DNA of 35,463 nucleotides from F23-B02 sp963620985 (GTDB lineage Bacteria; Bacillota; Clostridia; Oscillospirales; Oscillospiraceae). Each line of letters starts with the position of its first letter. Within the stretch, counting starts at the first letter, position 1. Below, piece by piece: positions 22,714 through 30,404 of the stretch. The notes under the pieces are model-generated. The model ran no database searches and had not been told where the DNA came from. It worked only from the letters and a program-made list of their open reading frames with translations. The stretch is taken from the NCBI GenBank assembly GCA_963620985.1, contig CAVFCI010000017.1, forward strand, positions 1-35,463, written 5' to 3'. The position numbers and the translations under genes were made by a program.

Positions 22714-24077
22714 TTAAAGATTACAAGACCATACGGCAGATAGCAAACCCGCTTATGATCGTCGAGCAGGTCGAGGGCGTTACCTATGACGAGCTGTGCG
22801 AGATCGAGCTTCAAAACGGCCAGACTCGCCGCGGCAAGGTGCTCGAGGTCGAGGGCGACAGAGCGGTCGTTCAGCTCTTCGACTCGGCGCAGGGCATAAA
22901 TCTTGCGCAGACGAAGGTGCGCTTCCTCGGTCATCCGCTGGAGCTTGCCGTTTCAGAGGATATGCTTGGCCGCGTATTCAACGGCATGGGTCAGCCCATC
23001 GACGGCGGCCCCGAGCTTCTTGCCGACGCTCACCGCGACATTAACGGTATGCCCATGAATCCGGCTGCCCGCGCCTACCCCGCAGAGTTTATCCAGACCG
23101 GCGTTTCCACGATAGACGGCCTGAATACCCTCGTTCGCGGCCAGAAGCTGCCCATATTCTCGGCCTCCGGCCTTCCGCACGCGGCGCTGGCGGCTCAGAT
23201 AGCGCGTCAGGCCCGCGTTCTCGGCGACGGAGAGAACTTCGCGGTCGTCTTTGCGGCGGTCGGCATCACCTTCGAGGAGTCGGAGTACTTCATCGAGGAC
23301 TTCAAGCGCACCGGCGCTATCGACAGAACTGTCGTATTTTCAAACCTTGCAAACGACCCCGCGGTCGAGCGTATTGCGACCCCGCGTATGGCGCTGACGG
23401 CGGCGGAGTACCTTGCGTTTGAAAAAGATATGCACGTTCTTGTCATCATAACCGATATCACCAACTACGCAGAAGCGCTGCGCGAGGTCTCGGCGGCGAA
23501 GAAGGAGGTTCCCGGACGCCGCGGCTATCCCGGCTATCTGTACACCGACCTTGCGACGATGTACGAGCGCGCAGGCCGGCGCATAGGCTGCAAGGGCTCG
23601 ATCACCATGATCCCCATCCTCACCATGCCTGAGGACGACAAGACCCACCCGATCCCCGACCTCACGGGCTACATCACCGAGGGTCAGATCATCCTCAGCC
23701 GCGAGCTGCACCGCAAGGGCATCGTGCCGCCCGTGGACGTTCTCCCGTCGCTGAGCCGACTGAAGGATAAGGGCATCGGTGTCGGCAAGACCCGCGAGGA
23801 TCATGCGGGCACGATGAACCAGCTGTTCGCTGCGTACTCACGCGGCAAGGACGCAAAGGAACTCATGACCATCCTCGGTGAGGCCGCCCTTTCCGACGAC
23901 GATAAGCTCTTTGCCGAGTTTGCCGACGAGTTCGAGAAAACCTACGTCAATCAGGGCAACAACACAAACCGCAGCATTGAGGAGACCCTCGACCTCGGCT
24001 GGAGGCTGCTGAAGATCCTGCCCAGAGCGGAGCTCAAGCGCGTAAAGCCCGAGATGATCGAAAAATACATGAAGTAA
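22710..24077 (+). CDS. ntpB: V/A-type ATPase regulatory subunit B
   Basis: A 455-residue non-catalytic head subunit. It has the F1-like core but no Walker A: the loop position reads FSASGLPHAALAAQIARQ. VIITDITNYAEALREVSAAK and GYPGYLYTDLATMYERAGR are strong family matches. It alternates with subunit A in the hexameric head and contributes an arginine at the shared site. ATG 22710 overlaps the ntpA stop by four bases with GGAGGTGAGG upstream, giving tight coupling for equal expression. Confidence 0.97.
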   Translation: MIKDYKTIRQIANPLMIVEQVEGVTYDELCEIELQNGQTRRGKVLEVEGDRAVVQLFDSAQGINLAQTKVRFLGHPLELAVSEDMLGRVFNGMGQPIDGGPELLADAHRDINGMPMNPAARAYPAEFIQTGVSTIDGLNTLVRGQKLPIFSASGLPHAALAAQIARQARVLGDGENFAVVFAAVGITFEESEYFIEDFKRTGAIDRTVVFSNLANDPAVERIATPRMALTAAEYLAFEKDMHVLVIITDITNYAEALREVSAAKKEVPGRRGYPGYLYTDLATMYERAGRRIGCKGSITMIPILTMPEDDKTHPIPDLTGYITEGQIILSRELHRKGIVPPVDVLPSLSRLKDKGIGVGKTREDHAGTMNQLFAAYSRGKDAKELMTILGEAALSDDDKLFAEFADEFEKTYVNQGNNTNRSIEETLDLGWRLLKILPRAELKRVKPEMIEKYMK

Positions 24078-24089
24078 GGGGGAGTCTTT

Positions 24090-24740
24090 ATGGCAGGCAC
24101 CACGATAACCCCTACAAGAATGATGCTCAAGCAGCTCAAGGGCAGGCTCAAGACTGCCCGACGCGGTCATAAGCTGATGAAGGATAAGCGCGATGAGCTG
24201 ATGCGTCAGTTCATGGACATCGTGCGCCTTAACAAGCAGCTGCGCGAGCGCGTCGAGCAGGGGCTGACGGAGGCATTTGCCGCCCTTCAGGTCGCAAGCG
24301 CGATCATGAGCCCCGAAATGCTCGAGCAGGCGCTTTTGTACCCGCGCCAGAGCGTCGAGCTGGATATGGAGTTTAAAAACATCATGAGCGTCAATGTCCC
24401 GCGCTACTCGTTCCATACGCGCAACAACGATCCGTCGGAGATATACCCCTACGGCTTTGCGCAGACCTCGGGCGAGCTCGACGATGCACTTGAGCGCATG
24501 GCGACGGTGTTTGAGGATATGCTTCAGCTTGCGCAGGTCGAAAAGACCATGCAGCTTCTGGCCGAGGAGATCGAAAAGACGCGCCGCAGAGTAAATGCGC
24601 TGGAATACGTCATGATCCCCGAGCTTGAGAGCAATATAAAATACATCTCTATGAAGCTTGAGGAGAACGAAAACTCCACAAAGGTACGCCTTCTCAAGGT
24701 CAAGGAAATGGTTCTCCAAAACGCGCACGACTTTAAGTAA
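24090..24740 (+). CDS. ntpD: V/A-type ATPase central shaft subunit D
   Basis: A 216-residue subunit forming the rotating coiled coil inside the head. ITPTRMMLKQLKGRLKTARR at the N-terminus, GHKLMKDKRDELMRQF, and the C-terminal EIEKTRRRVNALEYVMIPEL are diagnostic. It is the last gene of the operon and is followed 3 bp later by a strong terminator. The order F-I-K-E-C-G-A-B-D is that of the E. hirae Na+-ATPase operon without its last two genes. Confidence 0.95.
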   Translation: MAGTTITPTRMMLKQLKGRLKTARRGHKLMKDKRDELMRQFMDIVRLNKQLRERVEQGLTEAFAALQVASAIMSPEMLEQALLYPRQSVELDMEFKNIMSVNVPRYSFHTRNNDPSEIYPYGFAQTSGELDDALERMATVFEDMLQLAQVEKTMQLLAEEIEKTRRRVNALEYVMIPELESNIKYISMKLEENENSTKVRLLKVKEMVLQNAHDFK

Positions 24741-24743
24741 ATG

Positions 24744-24778
24744 AAAAAATCTCCCGTTCGCCGAACGGGAGATTTTTT
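24744..24778. terminator. bidirectional terminator between ntpD and a minus-strand operon
   Basis: A perfect 16-bp stem (24744-24759 with 24763-24778) with a 3-nt loop. Six A residues on one side and six T residues on the other let it end transcripts from both directions. Confidence 0.93.
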
Positions 24779-24805
24779 GCGTACAATAAATTTCGGGTAA
24801 AGCCG

Positions 24806-25297
24806 TCACTGCACTCGCAGTGTCAGACCTATCTCCGAGCCGTTGAGCGCCGAACTACCGGCTGCATCGGCAAAGCATTCATATTTGAGCACCGCGTCGT
24901 ATTCGCCCGCTGCGAGAGCTTTGCCGAGCGTTTCCTGCGAAACTGTCTGCCCCGGCGCAAGAAGCTCGGAGCTCCAGAGCGTTTCACTGCCGCAAAGCAG
25001 GGAAATGCGGAAGTAGCAGGAGTTGGCCGACGGGTTATACAGTGAAAAGCTCTGCGCCGTCGAGCCGGCTGTCAGGTAGAGATGGTCATAGCCGGGAATG
25101 GAGATGAAATCGGGATCCTTGGCTGTCGATCCTGTCTGCCGTATCAGCTCCGAGTCATCGTAGGACGCAGCGCTCTGATCGCTGCCGCCCCGATCCGAAT
25201 TTATCGCTGCCAGCGTTATACCGACAGAAATCGCGGCCACGGCAATAAGCGCGAGGATCGCCAGACCAATATTTTTTGCTTTTTTACTCAAATTCAT
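24806..25297 (-). CDS. membrane-anchored extracellular protein, unknown function
   Basis: A 163-residue protein. Residues 1-32 hold a basic start and one hydrophobic helix (IGLAILALIAVAAISVGITLA), so it is N-terminally anchored with the rest outside. The outer part has a recurrent surface-protein pattern: ISIPGYDHLYLTAG, SLYNPSANSCYFRISLL, LLAPGQTVSQETL, GEYDAVLKYECF, ALNGSEIGLTLRV. I recall this from gut Firmicutes in proteins encoded next to WxL-like or TIPATV-type secreted proteins, as here. GAGGG precedes the ATG. It is 32 bp after the secreted gene, so they are an operon. No function is assigned; a surface-complex or anchoring role is inferred. Confidence 0.7.
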   Translation of the reverse strand: MNLSKKAKNIGLAILALIAVAAISVGITLAAINSDRGGSDQSAASYDDSELIRQTGSTAKDPDFISIPGYDHLYLTAGSTAQSFSLYNPSANSCYFRISLLCGSETLWSSELLAPGQTVSQETLGKALAAGEYDAVLKYECFADAAGSSALNGSEIGLTLRVQ

Positions 25298-25329
25298 TTT
25301 TATTCCCTCATTCCCGGTAGGATCATGCT

Positions 25330-25842
25330 TTAATCAGCCGCGCTGACGGATTCCAGCGACGCGGTAAAGGTTATCGTGTCGGAGTACGAGCCTGCGGCGG
25401 CATTTTTCCATGCATAGTCGCTGATGCGGGCAACAACAAGGCAGTGACCGCCTTCGCCGTTTACATCGCTTGCGGAGAAGTCCTTGCCGCGGAAAAGAGG
25501 GACGTTGCCGTTGGCATCCTTGCTTGCGAAGAGATCCTCGGGACGGTAGCTGATCTTCTTGGAGGAGTCACTGTCGTTGACGAGATAGAAATTGGTGCCG
25601 CTTGCTGCGGTGACCTTTACATACTGGTCGTCGGAAATTTGACCGGTGACCTTTACGTTGCCGATTGTGGCGTTCTTCTCGCCGTAAGCTATATCGACCG
25701 TTGCGGGGATCGTGAGAACATAGGACGAGGGAACGGTCGTCGTGATAACGGTTTTCTGCTCAACGACACCATCGGCGCTCGCGGCGACGACGGACGAGGT
25801 GAGTGCTGCAGCGGCGCAGAGGCATGCGATAAATTTTTTCAT
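25330..25842 (-). CDS. secreted protein with WxL-like beta fold pattern
   Basis: A 170-residue protein with a clear signal peptide (MKKFIACLCAAAALTSSVVA, cleavage near ASA-DG at 22-24). The mature part begins VVEQKTVITTTVPSSYVLTI and contains TIPATVDIAYGE and VKVTGQISDDQYVKVTAAS, a pattern common in WxL-related and other cell-surface beta proteins of Firmicutes. No WxL motif, LPXTG or lipobox is seen, so retention likely depends on a partner. AGGAG precedes ATG 25842. The membrane-anchored gene follows in the same transcript. Confidence 0.7.
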   Translation of the reverse strand: MKKFIACLCAAAALTSSVVAASADGVVEQKTVITTTVPSSYVLTIPATVDIAYGEKNATIGNVKVTGQISDDQYVKVTAASGTNFYLVNDSDSSKKISYRPEDLFASKDANGNVPLFRGKDFSASDVNGEGGHCLVVARISDYAWKNAAAGSYSDTITFTASLESVSAAD

Positions 25843-26008
25843 GTTTTACACTCCTGAAAATAATAGTATTTCGGTCTTCAGACCGCTTATAATGGTAGCA
25901 GGAACAGCTAATGTTTGTTATCATCGAAAGGTAAAATCCTCGAAAAATCAAAACAGCGCTCTCCGCCCACTATCAAATTTATTAGCTGCTCATTAACCGA
26001 CCAATATC

Positions 26009-26037
26009 TTTCCACACAGCGATATCCCGCCTATAAT
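26009..26037 (+). promoter_or_regulatory. promoter of the flavin-binding protein gene
   Basis: TTTCCA (26009-26014), 17 bp, TATAAT (26032-26037). A short hairpin (GAGCC/GGCTC) follows in the leader. AAATTTATTAG at 25975-25985 upstream recurs before the HxlR gene. Confidence 0.65.
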
Positions 26038-26083
26038 GATGGCAGATGAGCCGAGAGGCTCAAAAAACAAGGAGGATGCTGTT

Positions 26084-26479
26084 ATGCTGAACGAAAATGT
26101 TGTTAAGGTACTCAAGGGCGGAATGTGGGATCTGGCCACCTGCCGCGACGGTGAGCCGAACGTGGTGCCCGTCGCGTTCAAGGACGTAACGCCCGACGGA
26201 AAGCTTGTTGTCGGCGACGTGTTTCTCGACACGACGCTCAAAAACCTCGCGGCGAACAATGGCCGCATAGCCGTCTCGGTCTACGATGCCGCAAGTCTCG
26301 AAGGCTATCAGATCAAGGGCAGCGCCGTGTATGTCACCGAGGGCGGGCTCGTTGCGACCTTCAAGGCCATGGTCGAGAAGATGTTTAACGGCGCGGCGAC
26401 CGCAAAGGGCGCACTGGTCATAACGCCCGAGAAGGTCATCGTCACAACTCCCGGCGCGGACAACAAAAAAGAACTGTAA
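26084..26479 (+). CDS. pyridoxamine 5'-phosphate oxidase-like flavin-binding protein
   Basis: A 131-residue small protein with the split-barrel FMN-binding fold of the PNPOx-like family. The sequence MWDLATCRDGEPNVVPVAFKD is the typical strand pair that holds the flavin, with VGDVFLDTTLKNLAANNGR and GYQIKGSAVYVTEGG further on. These proteins are flavin reductases or oxidoreductases with unknown substrate; true vitamin B6 oxidation is unlikely at this length. ATG 26084 follows AAGGAGG; longer frames have no site. It is monocistronic with its own promoter and terminator, and an HxlR regulator follows. Confidence 0.82.
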   Translation: MLNENVVKVLKGGMWDLATCRDGEPNVVPVAFKDVTPDGKLVVGDVFLDTTLKNLAANNGRIAVSVYDAASLEGYQIKGSAVYVTEGGLVATFKAMVEKMFNGAATAKGALVITPEKVIVTTPGADNKKEL

Positions 26480-26488
26480 AAAATGATA

Positions 26489-26521
26489 ATGAGCAGGTGC
26501 GAATAACACCTGCTCATAAAT
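26489..26521 (+). terminator. terminator after the flavin-binding protein gene
   Basis: ATGAGCAGGTG (26489-26499) pairs with CACCTGCTCAT (26507-26517). The following T-run is interrupted, so it is moderate. Confidence 0.65.
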
Positions 26522-26532
26522 TTATTAGTTAC

Positions 26533-26561
26533 TTGCCGAGTGCGCGTTATCGGGCTATAAT
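26533..26561 (+). promoter_or_regulatory. promoter of the HxlR-family gene
   Basis: TTGCCG (26533-26538), 17 bp, TATAAT (26556-26561); the start codon is 28 bp downstream. Confidence 0.65.
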
Positions 26562-26588
26562 GGAGAAAACGCAAAAGGGGAGAGCGCC

Positions 26589-26966
26589 ATGTATCAGAGA
26601 AAGCTTGAAAAGGATATACGCTGCCCGCTCGAATACGGTATGGAGCTGTTCGGCGGAAAGTGGAACTCGCGCATCATCTGCGTGCTTGCAGCGCTGGGCA
26701 CTCTGCGCTACAGCGAGCTGCGCCGCGAGATGGGCAATATCACCGACGCGGTGCTGGCCTCCGCGCTGAAGGGACTTATCGCAAACGATATCGTGCAGCG
26801 CAGGTCTTACGACGAGATACCGCCGAGGGTGGAATATTCGCTGACGGAGAAGGGCGCGTCGGTAGTGCCGATACTCCAGAGCATATGCCGCTGGGCGGGC
26901 GCGTTTTACAAGGACGAGGGCGATACGCCCATGATCCAGTGCCGAAAATGCGACCACCGCGGCTGA
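26589..26966 (+). CDS. HxlR-family winged-helix regulator
   Basis: A 125-residue DNA-binding protein with the HxlR signature: RCPLEYGMELFGGKWNSRII at the N-terminus, LRYSELRREMGNITDAVLAS as the recognition region, then the wing RRSYDEIPPRVEYSLTEKG. The C-terminus has CRKC, a possible metal or redox site not general in the family. HxlR proteins often sense redox or electrophile stress, which would fit the neighbouring flavin protein, though no shared palindromic operator is obvious. GGGGAG precedes ATG 26589. Confidence 0.9.
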   Translation: MYQRKLEKDIRCPLEYGMELFGGKWNSRIICVLAALGTLRYSELRREMGNITDAVLASALKGLIANDIVQRRSYDEIPPRVEYSLTEKGASVVPILQSICRWAGAFYKDEGDTPMIQCRKCDHRG

Positions 26967-26983
26967 AAAAATTGACCGAGCCG

Positions 26984-27030
26984 AACTGAGAGAGCGCAGA
27001 CATGAATAGCTGCGCTCTCTCAGTTTGTTC
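26984..27030 (+). terminator. strong terminator after the HxlR gene
   Basis: A perfect 16-bp stem, 26984-26999 with 27010-27025 (AACTGAGAGAGCGCAG), followed by TTTGTTCT. It overlaps the original stop codon of the interrupted Xre gene on the other strand. Confidence 0.88.
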
Positions 27031-27214
27031 TCCCAAGAATATAGTCTACGCTGACACCTTAAAAATCGGCAAGCTTTATGAGTGCGGCACTCGGAATATC
27101 GAGCTCGCCGCTTTCGTAGCGCGAGTATGTCGTCTGACTTACGTTCAGAATTTCAGCTATCTCGCGCTGGCGGAGATCCTTATCCTCGCGCATATCGCGC
27201 AGTCGTCTGTACAT
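27020..27214 (-). pseudogene. Xre-family regulator interrupted by one in-frame stop
   Basis: From ATG 27214 the frame reads 51 codons of a Cro/CI-type helix-turn-helix protein (MYRRLRDMREDKDLRQREIA, EILNVSQTTYSRYESGELDI, then IKLADF), then TAA at 27061-27059. Continuing in the same frame gives GVSVDYILGRTN and a TGA at 27022-27020. The usual sequence at this point in the family is DFYGVSVDYILGRT, so a Tyr codon (TAT or TAC) has become TAA by one base change. The intact product would be 64 residues. AGGGTGAT precedes the ATG at good spacing. The helix-turn-helix is complete, so a truncated product might still bind DNA. It was missed by length-limited ORF calling. Confidence 0.8.
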
Positions 27215-27239
27215 TCATATCACCCTGCGCAATTGTATG

Positions 27240-27258
27240 ATATGCGAATATTGCATAT
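27240..27258. promoter_or_regulatory. palindromic operator A in the Xre/microprotein gap
   Basis: ATATGCGAATATTGCATAT: 6-bp perfect arms ATATGC/GCATAT. It resembles operator B and its centre is 25 bp away. It lies 26 bp before the Xre start. Confidence 0.55.
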
Positions 27259-27286
27259 TGGATTTTATGCGATATTCGCATAAACT
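27258..27286 (+). promoter_or_regulatory. promoter of the 22-codon ORF
   Basis: TTGGAT (27258-27263), 17 bp, TAAACT (27281-27286). Operator B fills its spacer, so a bound protein would block it. Confidence 0.45.
27265..27283. promoter_or_regulatory. palindromic operator B in the Xre/microprotein gap
   Basis: TTATGCGA-TAT-TCGCATAA, a perfect 8-bp inverted repeat, about 50 bp before the Xre start and inside the spacer of the divergent promoter. Probable binding site of the Xre protein. Confidence 0.6.
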
Positions 27287-27305
27287 ATACACGGGAGGTG
27301 ATACT

Positions 27306-27374
27306 GTGCCTGACTACGAGGAGATGTATCTTTTACAGAGCAATAATGAACAGCAGCAAAAGAGTGCAGACTGA
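27306..27374 (+). CDS. 22-codon ORF with a strong ribosome binding site
   Basis: GTG 27306 follows GGGAGGTGAT, an almost complete match to the 16S rRNA end, at ideal spacing. The product begins MPDYEEMYLL and ends NNEQQQKSAD. From memory, the start resembles the MPDYEKMY-type small proteins encoded next to Xre regulators in Clostridia, which are about 50 residues; here the frame stops early, inside the stem of a terminator. It may be a truncated relic, matching the damaged regulator opposite, or a short functional peptide. Confidence 0.45.
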   Translation: MPDYEEMYLLQSNNEQQQKSAD

Positions 27375-27392
27375 AAATCTGCACTCTTTTTT
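27359..27392 (+). terminator. terminator after the 22-codon ORF
   Basis: AAAGAGTGCAGA (27359-27370) pairs with TCTGCACTCTTT (27378-27389), ending in a T-run. The stop codon lies in its loop. Confidence 0.9.
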
Positions 27393-27483
27393 GAAAATAT
27401 GTAGGCGGCTGCCGCCGCAATTTCATAACACCTCATCCGTCAGCCGATTTCGGCGCAGAAGAAACCATTACAAACAGAACAGA

Positions 27484-27538
27484 CGGTAGTTTCGGTTGGG
27501 CGCCTGCAATAAGCGTATCCGTAGCTGCGTCAAAGCGC
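27484..27538 (-). repeat. diverged copy of the 3967-type inverted-repeat arm
   Basis: Read on the minus strand from 27538, this stretch matches the left arm at 3966 onward over about 52 bp, sharing TTGACGCA, CTACGGATACGC and TATTGC. It directly abuts the trpZ stop codon. CACCTCATCCGTCAGCC at about 27430-27446 looks like another repeat motif I recall from gut Clostridia. No terminator for the trp operon is evident in 27395-27540. Confidence 0.6.
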
Positions 27539-27540
27539 CA

Positions 27541-28326
27541 TCAAAAAAGCAGCATGCGGTCGTTATCGAGGGTTTTGCCGGAGCCGGCCTTGAAGCGGTC
27601 GAGGAAATCCTGCACGGTCATGCCCTCGCGCTCCGAGCCGGACACGTCCATGATGATGTTTCCCTTATCCATCATCAGCGTGCGGTTTCCGAGGTCGAGC
27701 GCCGACTGCATGTTGTGAGTTATCATCATGCAGGTGAGCTTACCCTCGGCGACTATGCTTTTCGTGAGCTCGAGCACCTTCTCCGCAGTCCCGGGGTCGA
27801 GCGCAGCCGTGTGCTCGTCAAGCAGCAGGAGCTTGGGCGGAACGACCGTAGCCATCAGCAGCGTGAGCGCCTGACGCTGGCCGCCGGAGAGCAGTCCGAC
27901 CGGCTGGGTGAGCCTGTCCTCAAGCCCCATGTCCAAAAGCGCGAGCTTCTCGCGGAACAGTGCGCGGTCGGCCTTCGTGATGTGCGAGAACCAGCCGCCG
28001 CTTTTTGCCGCCATTGCAAGGTTCTCCTCAATGCTCATGCCAGGTGCGCTGCCGCGCATGGGATCCTGAAACAGCCTGCCGATATCGTGAGCGCGCTTGT
28101 ACTCGGGCATGAAGGTAATGTCGCGCCCGCCGAGCTCGATGCTGCCGCTGTCGGTGTAGAAGCTGCCGGCAATGGCGTTGAAAAGCGTTGATTTTCCCGC
28201 GCCGTTTGCGCCGATGATGGTGATGAAGTCGCCGTCATGCACGTCGAGCGTCAGTCCGCTGAGCGCGGTCTTTTCGTTGACCGTCCCAGGGTTAAAGGTC
28301 TTGCTTATATTGTTGAGCCTGAGCAT
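27541..28326 (-). CDS. trpZ: tryptophan ABC transporter ATP-binding protein
   Basis: A 261-residue ABC ATPase energising the transporter. Walker A is GANGAGKST, the signature LSGGQRQALTLLMA, and Walker B LLLLDEHTAALD, with the switch His in MITHNMQSAL. ATG 28326 starts 1 bp after the permease stop and follows GGCGG; a GTG at 28335 inside the permease is possible. The assignment to tryptophan rests on the operon's T-box, not on this sequence: by itself it is a PF04392-type (putative substrate) importer ATPase. Confidence 0.88.
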   Translation of the reverse strand: MLRLNNISKTFNPGTVNEKTALSGLTLDVHDGDFITIIGANGAGKSTLFNAIAGSFYTDSGSIELGGRDITFMPEYKRAHDIGRLFQDPMRGSAPGMSIEENLAMAAKSGGWFSHITKADRALFREKLALLDMGLEDRLTQPVGLLSGGQRQALTLLMATVVPPKLLLLDEHTAALDPGTAEKVLELTKSIVAEGKLTCMMITHNMQSALDLGNRTLMMDKGNIIMDVSGSEREGMTVQDFLDRFKAGSGKTLDNDRMLLF

Positions 28327-28327
28327 A

Positions 28328-29260
28328 TCACACACCGCCCTTCTGCGTTTTGAGGCCGAGCCGACGCTTTATCATCGGCATCTGCTTTTTGAGATAAGGT
28401 ATCGAGATCGCAAGCACGACGATGATCGAGGATATGAGCTTTAGCATGAACGCCGGCATATCAAAGCGCAGCGCTATGGTGTAGACCAGCCTGAACAGTA
28501 CCGAGCCGAGCACCACGCCCACGGCGCGGCTGAATATGCCGCCCCTGCCGAGGATAACGCCGCCGATGAGCAGCGAGGCAAGCGCAATGGTGACCATGCC
28601 GGTGCCGATGTTTATATCAACCGCCTTCTGCGACTGCGCCAGCAGGCAGCCGGACAGCGCCGTGAACGAGCCCGCGATGCACAGGCCGATTATGGTCGTG
28701 AAGGCGGTGTTTATAGACGATGAGCGCACCATGTCGGGATTGTTGCCCGTTGCGCGGATGGCAAGACCGAGGCGTGTTTTGAGAAACAGGGTCAGCAGAA
28801 CGAGGATGACGATGACCGCAATGAGCGCGACTGCAAGCTTGTACTGCTTTGCAAAAGCAGTGCCCTTTAAAAGCTCCTTCATCAAGGAGAACACGGTGTC
28901 GGCCTTGTTCATGTTGAGCAGCGACGAGCCGCCCATGATGGCGATGTTCACGGAATACAGTCCCGTGTTCACGATGATGCCGGCCAGCAGGCTGTCAACG
29001 CCGAGCTTCGTCTGCAAAATGGCGGTCACGAAGCCCGAGCATACACCGGCTGCCATCGCGGCGGGTATCGCAAGATACGGATGCCCCGAGAGCACGACGA
29101 TCGCGCCGACCGCAGCGCCGAGAGTGAAGCAGCCGTCGGTGGACAGGTCGCACACGTTGAGCATACTGTAGCTCAGATACAGTGCGAGCACCGTCAGCGA
29201 GCAGATAAGCCCCAGCTCAAGCGCTGTCTGCCCAAGGCTCAGTATCGTTGCAATATCCAT
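28328..29260 (-). CDS. trpY: tryptophan ABC transporter permease
   Basis: A 310-residue permease of the BPD_transp_2 class (as in branched-chain amino acid and sugar importers) with about eight to nine membrane helices. NVCDLSTDGCFTLGAAVGAI and FLKTRLGLAIRATGNNPDMV (the cytoplasmic loop contacting the ATPase) are typical, as is ASLLIGGVILGRGG. AGAGGAAA precedes ATG 29260. It lies between the binding protein gene (24 bp) and the ATPase gene (1 bp), all on one transcript. Confidence 0.88.
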   Translation of the reverse strand: MDIATILSLGQTALELGLICSLTVLALYLSYSMLNVCDLSTDGCFTLGAAVGAIVVLSGHPYLAIPAAMAAGVCSGFVTAILQTKLGVDSLLAGIIVNTGLYSVNIAIMGGSSLLNMNKADTVFSLMKELLKGTAFAKQYKLAVALIAVIVILVLLTLFLKTRLGLAIRATGNNPDMVRSSSINTAFTTIIGLCIAGSFTALSGCLLAQSQKAVDINIGTGMVTIALASLLIGGVILGRGGIFSRAVGVVLGSVLFRLVYTIALRFDMPAFMLKLISSIIVVLAISIPYLKKQMPMIKRRLGLKTQKGGV

Positions 29261-29284
29261 GTCGTTTCCTCTTTTCGGGTGTTA

Positions 29285-30355
29285 TTACTGCTCAACGTCG
29301 CTGAAGCTCTCAGCGGTGGTGATGGTGTTTATCTTGGTGCAGTAGGGCTCGAACGCCGCTGCGACGGTATCGTAATCGTAGCCGAGCTCTGCGCAGATCT
29401 CGGTGTTTATGGTAGCGGTGCCGTTATCGAAGGTCTTGACTGCGGTGGTCGCGGGGTCTGCGCCGTTGAGAAGAATGTCGGCGACCATGTTCGCGGTCTC
29501 AACGCCGAGGTTTGCATAGTCAACGCCGTAGCCGAGGAACGCACCGTTGAGCGCGAAGGAGTCTGCGCCGGTGTAGTGGGGGATGCCGGCCTTTGCAAGG
29601 GTCTCGTAGATCGCAAGCTCTGCCTTCATGATGGAGTTGTCGGTCGGGGTGAACACTGCGTCAACGCCGTCGGCAACCATGGCCTCGGCTGCGAGCATGA
29701 CCTCGTCTGCGGTGGAGCCGGTGTGCTCGACTATCTCAACGCCCTTGGCCGTGAGAAATTCCTTTGCCGCTGCGATGGAGGCTGCCGAGGAGTCCTGACC
29801 GACATCGTAGAGCAGGCCGATCTTCTTTGCGTCGGGATCGTTTGCGAAAATGAGGTTCATGATAGCCTCTGCATCAAGGTAGTCGCTCGTGCCGGTGACA
29901 TTTGCGCCCGGCGCCTCGAGGCTCTCGACGAGCTCCGCGCCGACGGGGTCGGAAACTGCGGAGAACACGACGGGGATCTCGTTATCCTCTGTCAGCGCCT
30001 GCATACGCATTGCAACGGGAGTCGCAACGCCGACCATGAGGTCAACGCCGTCGGCGATGAAGTTGGAGATTATCTGCTCCATAACGGTCGCGTCCGCGTT
30101 GCAGTTATCGTAGCTTATATCAAAGGTAACGCCCTTTTCCTCGCCAATGGCCTTGAGCTGAGCCTGAATGTTCTCAACTATCTGGTTGAGCGATGCGTCG
30201 TCAACATAGTTGCATATGCCGACCTTGTAGACCTTTGCGCTGTCGCCGCTGCTGCTGCCGCTGTCCGTGTCCTTGCTGCCGCAGGCGCAGAGCGTGAATA
30301 CCATTGCCAGTGCGCATACAAGCGCGAGTGCCTTTTTGATGATTGCGTTCTTCAT
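29285..30355 (-). CDS. trpX: tryptophan ABC transporter substrate-binding lipoprotein
   Basis: A 356-residue binding protein of the PF04392 family. The signal peptide MKNAIIKKALALVCALAMVF ends in the lipobox LCAC, with lipidated Cys25, then a Ser/Gly linker and two lobes starting YKVGICNYVDDASLNQIVEN. VGVATPVAMRMQAL, FSAVSDPVGAELV, GTSDYLD and YTGADSFALNGAFLGYGVDY are family features. ATG 30355 follows GGAGG; the longer frame runs into the T-box and is not real. The Trp T-box upstream gives the substrate. TrpX names follow the TrpXYZ usage for such operons. Confidence 0.88.
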   Translation of the reverse strand: MKNAIIKKALALVCALAMVFTLCACGSKDTDSGSSSGDSAKVYKVGICNYVDDASLNQIVENIQAQLKAIGEEKGVTFDISYDNCNADATVMEQIISNFIADGVDLMVGVATPVAMRMQALTEDNEIPVVFSAVSDPVGAELVESLEAPGANVTGTSDYLDAEAIMNLIFANDPDAKKIGLLYDVGQDSSAASIAAAKEFLTAKGVEIVEHTGSTADEVMLAAEAMVADGVDAVFTPTDNSIMKAELAIYETLAKAGIPHYTGADSFALNGAFLGYGVDYANLGVETANMVADILLNGADPATTAVKTFDNGTATINTEICAELGYDYDTVAAAFEPYCTKINTITTAESFSDVEQ

Positions 30356-30404
30356 TGTTTTTTCCTCCAAAATTTTTTGTGGCTTGGGTGCAGATGGAGG
30401 GGAG

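Noticed and set aside
16167..24740. F-type ATP synthase
   Set aside because: Subunit A has the bulge domain, B lacks Walker A, and subunits I, K, C and D are of V/A type.
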